NCBI GenBank assembly: GCA_913058215.1
Contig: CAJXQE010000013.1
Coordinates: 1-41,255, forward strand
DNA: 41,255 nucleotides
Direction: 5' to 3'
Source of the DNA: an uncultured Verrucomicrobiales bacterium
GTDB lineage: Bacteria; Verrucomicrobiota; Verrucomicrobiia; Verrucomicrobiales; DEV007
The notes under the pieces are model-generated. The model saw only the letters and a list, made by a program, of their open reading frames with translations. It made no database searches and was not told the DNA's origin. Positions within the stretch are counted from its first letter, which is position 1; every line of letters begins with the position of its first letter. Below are positions 17,942 to 27,306 of the stretch, one piece after another. A program made the translations under genes and the position numbers.

Positions 17942-18382
17942 CTAGCGATGGTATGGCTCGCCTTTGATCATCGTGTGAACGCGATACACCTGCTCAAGGA
18001 ACACGACGAGCGCCAGCTCGTGTTGCATGGTGAGGGAACTCAATCCCAGAACCAGATCCGACTTCTTCCGCAGCTCTTCGGTATGGCCGTCAGCTCCGCC
18101 AATCAAAACGGCGACACGCTTGACGCCGTCCATCTGCCAGTTCTTTACTGATTTTTCAAGCTGGGCGGTAGTGAGTGATTCCCCCCGTTCGTCCAAAGCA
18201 ATCCGGAAACAGCCTTCGCTGGCATTCAGCAGATTGGCGCTGTTCTTTTCTTTCCCTGATTCTTTCCATTGATGGATCAATTCGACCGATGAATAGCGCT
18301 GTAATCGCTTCAAATATTCTGCCACTCCGGTCTTCGCATAAGCGAGCGACGGTTTTCCGATGGCGAGAATTTTCCACTTCAT
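17942..18382 (-). CDS. rlmH: 23S rRNA pseudouridine-1915 N3-methyltransferase RlmH
   Basis: SPOUT-class methyltransferase that modifies pseudouridine 1915 in helix 69 of 23S rRNA. ATG 18382 gives 146 residues, close to the 155 of E. coli; the longer frame from 18430 adds a non-conserved stretch. Family landmarks: the IALDERGESLTTAQLE block, the AVLIGGADGHTEEL SAM-knot segment, LSSLTMQHELALVVFLEQVYRV and the conserved C-terminal GEPYHR. It is divergent from tcdA with only 49 bp between the preferred starts, so the two promoters overlap or lie inside the genes. Confidence 0.95.
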   Translation of the reverse strand: MKWKILAIGKPSLAYAKTGVAEYLKRLQRYSSVELIHQWKESGKEKNSANLLNASEGCFRIALDERGESLTTAQLEKSVKNWQMDGVKRVAVLIGGADGHTEELRKKSDLVLGLSSLTMQHELALVVFLEQVYRVHTMIKGEPYHR

Positions 18383-18431
18383 AAGCGACTGCAACTTGCA
18401 TCTCCTTTCATTCTTCGCAAGATTCCACACC

Positions 18432-19250
18432 TTGAAAGAAGAACTCTCCCAAGATTATATCGACCGCTTTTCCGGTTTGGGCCGCCTTTATGGCGAAGCT
18501 GCGTTACCGCGTTTGCAGGCCGCTCATGTCGCCGTAATCGGAATCGGAGGCGTCGGATCGTGGGCAGCTGAGGCATTGGCACGCTCCGGTATCGGGAAAA
18601 TTACTCTCGTGGATCTCGATGATGTCTGCGTCACCAATGTCAATCGCCAGCTTCCTGCGCTGCAAACTGAATTCGGAAAGTCCAAAGTTTCGGTTGTAGC
18701 GGAGCGGCTCCGGCTCATCAATCCAGAGCTCGAAGTCCATGAGGTCATCAAATTTTTTACCGAAAAGACCGCAAATGAGATATTGGAGCCGGCGTTCGAT
18801 TGTGTGATTGATGCAATCGATCAGCTGGAGCATAAGGCGTTTTTGATCGGGACCTGTTTCGAGAGAAAAATTTCTATCGTTGCGTCCGGTGGAGCCGGAG
18901 GGAAAAGTAATCCCGCTTCCGTCAGCACCGATGACCTTGCCTGTGCTTCCAATGACGGTTTGCTGAAAATCCTCCGGAAAATGTTGCGGACGGATTTTGG
19001 ATTCCCTCTTGAGCCCACCCGGACTCCGTTTGGGATCCGCGCCGTCTACAGTAAAGAAAAAGCGCGCTATCCATGGAGTGATGGATCAGTCCGGGCCGAA
19101 CCGGAAGAGGGAAGCAGGCTGCGCTTGAACTGCGACAGCGGATTCGGGACCAGCGCCCAGGTTACCGGGACCTTTGGATTCGCGGCGGCAGCAGAAGCAG
19201 TCGATTGCGTCCTGAAGCTGACTCCGAAGCCGGTGTGGACGAGCAAGTGA
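18432..19250 (+). CDS. tcdA: tRNA threonylcarbamoyladenosine dehydratase TcdA
   Basis: E1-like enzyme that uses ATP to cyclise t6A to ct6A at tRNA position 37, acting after TsaB/TsaE, which are also encoded here. The Rossmann motif GIGGVGSWAAEALARSGIG and the E1-type segments VDLDDVCVTNVNRQ, DAIDQLEHKAFLI and SGGAGGKSNP are all present. I prefer the TTG start at 18432 (272 residues) because it matches the short N-terminus of E. coli TcdA before the RF-G-RLYG motif. An in-frame ATG at 18360 would overlap the rlmH start. Confidence 0.9.
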   Translation: MKEELSQDYIDRFSGLGRLYGEAALPRLQAAHVAVIGIGGVGSWAAEALARSGIGKITLVDLDDVCVTNVNRQLPALQTEFGKSKVSVVAERLRLINPELEVHEVIKFFTEKTANEILEPAFDCVIDAIDQLEHKAFLIGTCFERKISIVASGGAGGKSNPASVSTDDLACASNDGLLKILRKMLRTDFGFPLEPTRTPFGIRAVYSKEKARYPWSDGSVRAEPEEGSRLRLNCDSGFGTSAQVTGTFGFAAAAEAVDCVLKLTPKPVWTSK

Positions 19251-19354
19251 ACAGGGTCAAATCGACGAAGCAAGCCTGTTGATTCGTCGGCGCTATTACG
19301 TTGGGATTCGGCTTTCAGCCTGGATGCGGGAGTCGTTAGAATTTGAGCAAGCTC

Positions 19355-22300
19355 ATGATTCACCTTTCCCGATTGCTGCTACTCTTGATTGTCGCCTCCG
19401 TTTTCTGTTTTCCCCCCAGGACGGCAGATGCGGCAGACAAACCCAACATCGTCTTCATTCTTACCGACAATCAGGGTGCCTGGCAGCTGGGCTGCTATGG
19501 GAATCCGGATTTCCAGACTCCTAACATTGATCGTATCGCAAAGGAGGGCGTTCGCTTCACCAATGCCTTCGCTAACAATGCCGTGTGTTCCCCGACGCGT
19601 GCGACTTATCTTACGGGGCTGACTCCCAGTCAGCACGGAGTCCATCGATACCTGGGAAAAGGTGGCCTTCAGATCGGACCGAACGCGAAATACACCCTCG
19701 AAGAATTCACCACTCTGCCGGAGGTTCTTCATCGCGAAGGATACGTGAATGGGCTCTCTGGAAAATGGCATCTCGGTGACAACGCCAATCCTCAGGATGG
19801 ATTTTCCTTTTGGGTAACTAAACAGCACGGGCATTCGCTGGGCTTTCTAAATCAGGAAGTGCTTGAGGACGGGGAATTCAAGATCATTGAAAAGCATCTC
19901 TCCGAATACTGGACTGATCGAGGAATTGAATTCATCGATAAAACTCAAAAGGATAATCCTGACAAACCCTTCTTTCTCTTCCTTGCCTACAACGGTCCCT
20001 ACACACTGACCGGTGCCGTCCAGGAACCCGTGCCTTCCCCCTGGTCCGATCCCTATGTTGATAGCCAGCTGCCCTCTTTTCCCCGGCCGGAAAAGATTCA
20101 TCCCTGGCAGCGCAATCAGCACAATCTGATCGGAAATTTACAGGTTGGCAGGAACTTGGCGGGACAGGTCACTGCCGTGGATTCCGGTGTGGGCCGGATC
20201 ATGGCTGAATTGAAAAAACGGGGGCTCGATGAAAATACTTTGGTTATCTATGCCGCTGATCAAGGCGCTGTGGCAGGTCATGCCGGGTTCTGGGGAATGG
20301 GTGATCATTCGAAGCCGCTCCATGGACGCGACGGCACCATGCATATTCCTATGATCTTCCGGTGGCCCGGGAAAATCCCCGAGGGGAAAGTGGAAGATGG
20401 GATTGTGACCAATTACGATTTCATGCCGAGTGTTCTCAGTTTGTTAGGGATGGAAATGCCAAAGGAGCCACTCGTTTCCCCCGGTCGGGATTTCTCTCCG
20501 GCGCTTCGCGGGAAGACTCTTGAGAAATGGGACGATCTTGTCTTTTACGAGTTTGAAAATGTTCGTTCGGTTCGCACCAAAGAATGGAAATACACAGAAC
20601 GCCTCGGCGAGGATCCAGAAGTGGAACTGCATGACCTCAAGGCCGATCCGGATGAACTGAACAATCTCGCCAGGGCTGAGAATCATCGGGAAACTCAGGT
20701 GGAACTCCAGCAGCGTCTTCACGCCTGGTTCAAGCAAAACAGCGATCCTCAATGGGACCTTTGGAACGGTGGCGATAGCAAATCGAGAATTGGAGTCCGG
20801 GCAGAGATCAAAGCCGGAATCAAAAAGCGGGAGGAAGCGGCAGCGGATCCGTCGCCAAAACATGCCGGAGTAAAATTACAGGGACTGCATGCTTATGCGG
20901 ATAAGGAGAGTGTCGAGGCAGGTGGTACGATCAACTTCCAGGTGAGTAGCGAAATTCCCTATCGTTATCGGGTGACCAAACTCGGCCTTAAAGTCGATGA
21001 TCGAAGCAGTGATGTTCTTATTCACGAAGCTCCCAAACCCTTTCCCGCCGATGAGCAGGAAATTCATCCGGGATCCTATGTGAAACTGAAAAAGAGCCTT
21101 CCCGCCGAAGAGGAGTTGAAGGCGATTACTTTCGAATGTTGGATTCGACCATGGAGCCTGAAAAAGTGGCAGGGGATCCTGACACAGCACGACCATCCGG
21201 AAAACTGCGGCGTCGGTTTGTTTTTGAACGGGAGTGGCCAGCCTGTGTTTCTGATTGGTTCAGGAGGGGAGTATGAAAAAGGAGCGCAGGTAGTAGGGCC
21301 GAAATTGGGCCTTCGAAAATGGCATCACCTCGCTGCAAGCTGGGATGGGGAAAAAGCAGTTCTTCACCTTGATGGGAAACCGGTCGGAGAGTGGTCGGCG
21401 CCGGAAGGCTCCACGCCCCGAAAAGCAGGAGCGGCAAATCTACGGATCGGCGCCTATGGGAGTGCCGGCGAAGTTTCCAATTTCTTTGACGGGGATATCG
21501 CCTTGCCGGCCATCTATGGAAAAGCACTCAAGGGAAACGAGATTGCGATTCGAGTAAAAGCACGGGGGCTTTCAAAACCGGAGGACGATTCGCTCATCGC
21601 CTTCTGGCCACTCGATGAAGAGCGGGGTGTTTCAATCGAGGATGGAACGGGGAATGGATTTGACGGTGAAATTATCAATCACGGCACCTGGATGACCGGT
21701 GGTCCTTCTTTCGATGGAGCAAGCGTTGGGAGATACGATACCAGTTATGACCCTGACAAAGATACGGAACGGGGTCATGCCTTGCGGCTCGCTTCGGATG
21801 ACTTGTATGATTGTAAGTGGGACTCCCGGCACAGTTTTCAAATTCCGAAGAACGCAAAGTCAGGTATCTATTCCGCCTGGTTCGATTTCAAAAAGGATGG
21901 AGTGGACTACAACTATCCTGTCACATTTATTGTAAAAAAATCAAAGGCGGCAAAGACAGCACCTCTTGCTGTGATGTGTTCCACGACTACGTGGCGAGCC
22001 TACAATGGTACGCCATTTGCCCTGAATAATAATGAGCTGAATCCCAATTTTGGAACATCAGGCTCGAAGAATGATCCGGCGAATCCGACTGCCTACAATT
22101 TCTACCGGGACCATTCCTCGGGACAGCCTTCCTATCAAGTTGGGCTGCGGCTTCCCTGGCCGGCAGCCGGTCCGGGAGTGATCTACGGGGCTGCCGAAGT
22201 CGGCTATTCTCACTTGATGCGTGCGGAGCGATTCCTTCACGTTTGGCTGGAAAAGCAGGGTTACGACTTTGACGTTATCACCAATTTGGATCTCCATCGC

Positions 22301-25300
22301 GATCCGGATTTGCTCAAGGGATACAAGAGTCTGCTCATCAATGGTCACGACGAATACTGGTCGCGGGAAATGTATGAGGGGCTTGATCAGTATTTGAAAG
22401 CCGGCGGGACAAGCGCAGTGCTATCCGGCAACACCATGTTCTGGAGGATTACGGTCGACGACGAACTCGGTGTAATCGAATGCCGGAAGTATGGCCCGAA
22501 TATTGGCGGGCGGAAACTCGCCAATGTTGGCGAGATCTATCACAGCTTCGACAAGCAGCGCGGCAGCCTGATGAGGAACTGCGGTCTTCCGCCCTGGCAG
22601 AATATAGGGCTCGAATGCAGTGGCTGGTGGGGTGGCGCCAACAACGGGGTCTATACGGTGAATGAAAAAGCACAGGAACATTTTCTCTTTCAAAAGCCGG
22701 AGAAGATTGATTTCTCCGACCGTCAGATTTTCGGCGGCGCCAGGACCGGTCCACGAAAGGCCGGTGGGCACGAGGGAGACATTCGGCTCAGCTCATTCAG
22801 TCCGCCCACAAAAATCCCCGAGGGAACGAACTTTCCGGAGGAGCCTGAGGGGATCGAAACGCTTGCCAGCTTGAAGCGGAAAAATGCAAGGGTGCTCGAT
22901 TATTTCGCCAATTTCGGAGTTCAAGAAGACGCCACTCTTGTCGACATGATTTACTGGAAGCGGCCGCAGGGTGGAACGGTTTTCAATGCCGGAGCGATCA
23001 GTTTCGGTTGGGCACTGGACGCAGATCCGAAACAAACCAAGCTGATGAGAAATGTTCTCTTTCATCTGGCCGGAGTGAAGGCAAGGACACCCTATGATCC
23101 TGAATGGATGGAGCAGGAGAAGACACAGAAGAAGAAGAAACCAGCCGCTGCCGTCGCCGATTCTAAAACAGAGATTACGCCGGAAACGGATCACGCATTA
23201 ATTCTGCCGGCAGCTGCCGCTTCTTTGGATGGTGGATCTGTCAGGGTGAATCCGTCTCATGGTGCCCTTGCTTACTGGAAGACAGAGAAAGATGCGGCAA
23301 CTTGGAAAGTGCGCGGTGCTAAGAACGGAACTTATGCGGTGGTGATCGATTACGCTGTTCCTGCGAAATTGGCGGGTCAGGAGTTTGTCGTCAAAGCCGG
23401 TGATTCTGTGCTGAAAGCAAAGGCGGCATCCAGTGGCGGGTGGGGGAAATGGGTCGTGAGGATCGTTGGGGAAATCGAGATCAAGAAGTCCGATCTTTCC
23501 ATCAGCCTTTCTCCATCGGCAAAAGTGAAGGGAGATGACTTGCTGGATTTGCGCTCCCTCCAATTGATCCCCACAAACTCGCCCCGCCTCAAGAATCTGA
23601 AGGTGGCTGCGGCAAAGGTGGTTGATGCTAACGTTCCGACAACGCGGAGGCATCTGGCAGGCAACAAGCCGGCTCCGATCAATCCGGCAAGGGATGGCGT
23701 TTTCACTCTGACAGGGGCAAGGGCCAGTTTGTATGGCGATTCTCTATCATTGATCGAAAGCGCTGAGCCGAATCATCCTGAAGCGTCCATCGGGAAGTGG
23801 AGCAGGAAAGGGGACCGAGCCGAGTGGGAGCTGCGCGGTTTGAAAGCGGGACGCTATGACTTGCTGGTGGACTGGGCCATGCCGCGGGTTCCCGGAGGCT
23901 TGCAGAAAGTGGAGGTGGATTTGGATGGGCAGGACCTTTTCAAGGGCAATATTCGCACCACGGAAGGAGTGGATAAATATGCCGCCTACGTCATCGGAAC
24001 TGTCGAGTTGCCGGCAGGTGATCGCCGGCTTTCTTTTGGCCCGGCAGGTCTTGCGGAAACCTGGGTGCGCCTGCGGAGTTTGCGTTTGGTTCCTGCAGCG
24101 GAGGAAGGTGAATTCACAATGCCGGATCTGAAAGTGCCGGAGGGTTTTATTATCGAGCCTGTGGCGATTCCACCTTTGGTTTCTCATCCGATGATGGCCT
24201 GTCTCGATGATCGCGGTCGGATGTTTGTTTCCGAATCTGCAGGAACAAATGCAAAAGCTCCTGAGTTGCTGGAAACCCGGCCGCACAAAATATTGATGCT
24301 GGAAGACGAAGACGGCGATGGAGTTTTCGACAAGTCGACTGTATTTGCCGACAAGATGGTTCTACCGAACGGAGCGCAGTGGCACGATGGATCGCTCTAT
24401 GTCTGTTCGCCGCCATACATTTGGAAACTCACGGATACGGACGAGGACGGCGTTGCGGATGAGAGAACTCCGGTTGGCGGAAAGTTTGGCTTCAACGGAA
24501 TGTCTTCGGCATTTCACGGGCCAGTGCTCGGTCCGGATGGACGGATGTATTGGTGCGGCGGCCAACACGGCTGGACTCTGGGGGATACTTCTCCGGGACT
24601 CGATTTTGATGGGCCGTGGGTCAGTCGCGGCCCCGGCGTCTTTTCCATGTGGCCGGATGGAAGTGATCCGGAAAATCGAGCACAGGGAGGTCTTGCGAAT
24701 CCAGTTGAGGTGACTTTCTCCAGTGAAGGGGAAGTGTTCGGAACCGTGGCAGTTTACGAGAATCTGAATGGCCGAACGGATGCCCTGCTTCACTGGATTC
24801 ACGGAACTGTCTACAACTTGAAACGAAGAGGTCCGCAGGTTCACCCGAGCACGAGTAGGTCAAACCTTCCGCCTATGAGCCGGCGCGGTTGGGTGGCTCC
24901 ACCGGGACTGACACGTTACCGAAGCGGTGGTTTTGCCAATGGCTTCGGCGAGGAATATCGCGATGATATTTTCCTGACGGAATTCAATACCCACCGGGTC
25001 TATCGCATCAAGCCGGAGCGAGTTGGGGCGAGCTACCAGTCGACAGACGAAGTTTTTCTGGAATCCACCAGTCCCTACACCCATTTCACCGACACTTTCG
25101 AGGATGTAGATGGGAGTTTGTTAGTCGTCGACACCGGTGGTTGGTTTTTGTACGGCTGCCCTACCTCGGCGATTGAGCGCCCGGAAATTAAAGGGGGGAT
25201 TTACCGGATTCGAAGGAAAGACTCGAAGCCGGTTGATGACCCGGGTGGGCGAGATCTGGATTGGTGGAATCCATCGGTCGACTGGCTCGATGATCCACGC

Positions 25301-27121
25301 TTCGTCGTTCGCGACCGGGCGAAGACAGTGCTTGCCAAGCAAGGCGAATCCATTATTCCGAAATTACACCGGGTTCTGCTCGACGAAACAAGCTCGGAGC
25401 GACAGCGGAGGGAGGCGGTCTGGACCTTGACGAGAATTGATCATGACAAAGCGAGGGAAGCGGTTTCCGACGGGCTCTCTGATTCTTCCGCATCGGTTCG
25501 TCTTTCAGCCGCACGAAGTTCGAGTGTTCACCGACATCCCGAGACGATAGGGGCACTCATAGCAGTCCTCGAAGCCGGGGATGAGCCACAGATCATTCGC
25601 GAAGTTGCCACGGCTCTCGGTCGGCTCGGTACCGCAGGCGGTCCCGTGCAGAGTCTCATGAAAGCCGTTCGGAAGAATGGGGGAACCGATCGCTATCTCG
25701 ATCATTCATTGATTTATGCGCTCATTGAAATCGATCACGAAAACTACACGCGTTCCTTCCTCGAAGACAAAGATCCGAATGTTCGGCGCGCAGCCTTGAT
25801 CGCTTCTTCAGAAATGAAATCCAGCAAGCTGACAGCCGTGCATCTCGCTCCCCATTTGGCCGCTGATGATCCTGATCTCCGCGCAGAAGCTCTTCGCCTT
25901 GCGATTGCCCGCCCGGAATGGGGAGGCGAACTGCTCGGTTTTTTAAAAACCTCACTGGAGGCTGAGCCGGTCCCTCCTGCGATTGGAGAAGCGCTCCTGG
26001 CTTTTGTGGAAAACGAAGAAGTGCAGGGATTGGTCGGGGATTCCCTTAGCTCTCCTTCCAAGCGAGCATTGGCTCTCGAAGTGGTCAGTCAATCAGAGTT
26101 GAAGGCAGTTCCGGAGAGTTGGAAAATTTCCCTGGGGAAATTGCTTCGATCTTCACCTGATCAGCAATTGGTCGAGGCGATGGGAAAGTTGAAACTTTTC
26201 GGGAAAGGGAAAGATGAAGCGCTCGAAAGCTCGCGTCTCGGGATTGTGTCTGATCCCAAACAGGATTCTGCAACCCGCCTCGCAGCGATAGAGTTGGGTC
26301 TTTCCCGAAACTCCGGACCACTGCCGGAACCCGTTTTCAGCCTGCTTACCGATCAGCTTAATCCGGGGGCCTCAACAGCGAATCGAATCCGTGCCTCCAG
26401 AATATTGGGGGAAGTCAAAATGACACCGGGCCAGGAGTTAGTTTGTGCAGCGCTCACTGCCCGTTGTGCGCCGCTTGAGATAGGATCTCTTTTGAATGCA
26501 TTCGACAAGAATTCTGATCCGGAAGTTCTGGGTGCTCTTGCCGCGGGACTCGCTGATTCGCCCGGACTGTTTGGCGTGTCGGCTTCGAGACTGCAGTCCA
26601 TTTTCGGGGTCAACCCCGCAGCTGAGCTTCTGATCGTAAAACTAAGCGAAGCAGAATCTCAACGGGATGCGCGGATTGATGAGCTCTCTCAATCTATCGC
26701 CGGCCACATCGGTGATGCGGAAAAAGGCAAAGCGGCTTTCGACAAGGCGACCTGTAGGGTTTGTCATAAATCGAAAGGGGAGGGAGGCGTGATCGGACCG
26801 GAACTCACTACCATCGGGGCGATTCGGTCCAGCCGCGACCTGCTTGAGGCGATTGCCTTTCCCAGTGCAACCTTCGCCCGTGAGTATGAGCCTTTCATTG
26901 TAACAATGCAGGATGGCTCGATAAAAGCTGGCAGGCTGGGAGAAGAAACCGAAGATTCCCTGGAGTTGATCGATGCTGCCGGCCAGGTCACGAAGCTTGC
27001 CAATGGAGAGATTGCCAGCCGTGAGATGGCCAGCGTTTCCATGATGCCTCCCGGATTGGAACGGCTTTTGACTCCCAAAGAACTCGCAGATCTGGTCGCC
27101 TATTTGAAGAGCTTGAAGTGA
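19355..27121 (+). CDS. giant sulfatase / DMFase-like / PVC dehydrogenase-cytochrome fusion
   Basis: A single unbroken frame of 2,588 residues, predicted secreted (signal peptide about 1-26). Order of domains: Cys-type sulfatase (about 29-455) with formylglycine site C78-S-P-T-R and GKWHLG; an N,N-dimethylformamidase-beta-like module (about 510-1245) starting HAYADKESVEAGG, with an inserted LamG domain (about 585-728) and a C-terminal part containing GYSHLMRAERFL and GHDEYWS; two beta-sandwich repeats (about 1280-1404 and 1448-1581); the PVC membrane-bound-dehydrogenase beta-propeller (about 1586-1956); HEAT repeats (about 1980-2430); and a c-type cytochrome with C-R-V-C-H at 2467-2471 and a SMMPP methionine loop. 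A TTG at 19343 is an alternative start. The natural substrate is unknown; a sulfated glycan is plausible. Confidence 0.9.
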   Translation: MIHLSRLLLLLIVASVFCFPPRTADAADKPNIVFILTDNQGAWQLGCYGNPDFQTPNIDRIAKEGVRFTNAFANNAVCSPTRATYLTGLTPSQHGVHRYLGKGGLQIGPNAKYTLEEFTTLPEVLHREGYVNGLSGKWHLGDNANPQDGFSFWVTKQHGHSLGFLNQEVLEDGEFKIIEKHLSEYWTDRGIEFIDKTQKDNPDKPFFLFLAYNGPYTLTGAVQEPVPSPWSDPYVDSQLPSFPRPEKIHPWQRNQHNLIGNLQVGRNLAGQVTAVDSGVGRIMAELKKRGLDENTLVIYAADQGAVAGHAGFWGMGDHSKPLHGRDGTMHIPMIFRWPGKIPEGKVEDGIVTNYDFMPSVLSLLGMEMPKEPLVSPGRDFSPALRGKTLEKWDDLVFYEFENVRSVRTKEWKYTERLGEDPEVELHDLKADPDELNNLARAENHRETQVELQQRLHAWFKQNSDPQWDLWNGGDSKSRIGVRAEIKAGIKKREEAAADPSPKHAGVKLQGLHAYADKESVEAGGTINFQVSSEIPYRYRVTKLGLKVDDRSSDVLIHEAPKPFPADEQEIHPGSYVKLKKSLPAEEELKAITFECWIRPWSLKKWQGILTQHDHPENCGVGLFLNGSGQPVFLIGSGGEYEKGAQVVGPKLGLRKWHHLAASWDGEKAVLHLDGKPVGEWSAPEGSTPRKAGAANLRIGAYGSAGEVSNFFDGDIALPAIYGKALKGNEIAIRVKARGLSKPEDDSLIAFWPLDEERGVSIEDGTGNGFDGEIINHGTWMTGGPSFDGASVGRYDTSYDPDKDTERGHALRLASDDLYDCKWDSRHSFQIPKNAKSGIYSAWFDFKKDGVDYNYPVTFIVKKSKAAKTAPLAVMCSTTTWRAYNGTPFALNNNELNPNFGTSGSKNDPANPTAYNFYRDHSSGQPSYQVGLRLPWPAAGPGVIYGAAEVGYSHLMRAERFLHVWLEKQGYDFDVITNLDLHRDPDLLKGYKSLLINGHDEYWSREMYEGLDQYLKAGGTSAVLSGNTMFWRITVDDELGVIECRKYGPNIGGRKLANVGEIYHSFDKQRGSLMRNCGLPPWQNIGLECSGWWGGANNGVYTVNEKAQEHFLFQKPEKIDFSDRQIFGGARTGPRKAGGHEGDIRLSSFSPPTKIPEGTNFPEEPEGIETLASLKRKNARVLDYFANFGVQEDATLVDMIYWKRPQGGTVFNAGAISFGWALDADPKQTKLMRNVLFHLAGVKARTPYDPEWMEQEKTQKKKKPAAAVADSKTEITPETDHALILPAAAASLDGGSVRVNPSHGALAYWKTEKDAATWKVRGAKNGTYAVVIDYAVPAKLAGQEFVVKAGDSVLKAKAASSGGWGKWVVRIVGEIEIKKSDLSISLSPSAKVKGDDLLDLRSLQLIPTNSPRLKNLKVAAAKVVDANVPTTRRHLAGNKPAPINPARDGVFTLTGARASLYGDSLSLIESAEPNHPEASIGKWSRKGDRAEWELRGLKAGRYDLLVDWAMPRVPGGLQKVEVDLDGQDLFKGNIRTTEGVDKYAAYVIGTVELPAGDRRLSFGPAGLAETWVRLRSLRLVPAAEEGEFTMPDLKVPEGFIIEPVAIPPLVSHPMMACLDDRGRMFVSESAGTNAKAPELLETRPHKILMLEDEDGDGVFDKSTVFADKMVLPNGAQWHDGSLYVCSPPYIWKLTDTDEDGVADERTPVGGKFGFNGMSSAFHGPVLGPDGRMYWCGGQHGWTLGDTSPGLDFDGPWVSRGPGVFSMWPDGSDPENRAQGGLANPVEVTFSSEGEVFGTVAVYENLNGRTDALLHWIHGTVYNLKRRGPQVHPSTSRSNLPPMSRRGWVAPPGLTRYRSGGFANGFGEEYRDDIFLTEFNTHRVYRIKPERVGASYQSTDEVFLESTSPYTHFTDTFEDVDGSLLVVDTGGWFLYGCPTSAIERPEIKGGIYRIRRKDSKPVDDPGGRDLDWWNPSVDWLDDPRFVVRDRAKTVLAKQGESIIPKLHRVLLDETSSERQRREAVWTLTRIDHDKAREAVSDGLSDSSASVRLSAARSSSVHRHPETIGALIAVLEAGDEPQIIREVATALGRLGTAGGPVQSLMKAVRKNGGTDRYLDHSLIYALIEIDHENYTRSFLEDKDPNVRRAALIASSEMKSSKLTAVHLAPHLAADDPDLRAEALRLAIARPEWGGELLGFLKTSLEAEPVPPAIGEALLAFVENEEVQGLVGDSLSSPSKRALALEVVSQSELKAVPESWKISLGKLLRSSPDQQLVEAMGKLKLFGKGKDEALESSRLGIVSDPKQDSATRLAAIELGLSRNSGPLPEPVFSLLTDQLNPGASTANRIRASRILGEVKMTPGQELVCAALTARCAPLEIGSLLNAFDKNSDPEVLGALAAGLADSPGLFGVSASRLQSIFGVNPAAELLIVKLSEAESQRDARIDELSQSIAGHIGDAEKGKAAFDKATCRVCHKSKGEGGVIGPELTTIGAIRSSRDLLEAIAFPSATFAREYEPFIVTMQDGSIKAGRLGEETEDSLELIDAAGQVTKLANGEIASREMASVSMMPPGLERLLTPKELADLVAYLKSLK

Positions 27122-27266
27122 GCAGACTCCTCTGGTAAATCGTCAAATTTGGAGCCACCAATTACCCAACTGATGCGAGCGCATAAAGTCGTGGGATTGG
27201 TAGGAAGGCTTGCTGGGAATCGTTATCCCTGAACGGGGCATCGACTCTGCGGTTTCGAATCTTGCG

Positions 27267-27295
27267 AAAAAGTTATTCGGCCGAGCGCCGAATAA
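27267..27295 (-). terminator. intrinsic terminator of the FecR/sigma operon
   Basis: Perfect 9-bp inverted repeat TTATTCGGC (27273-27281) / GCCGAATAA (27287-27295) with a 5-nt loop. On the minus strand it is followed by C and TTTTT (27271-27267). It lies 11 bp after the FecR stop. It also separates that operon from the convergent sulfatase gene. Confidence 0.75.
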
Positions 27296-27306
27296 GGAGA
27301 ATTGCC

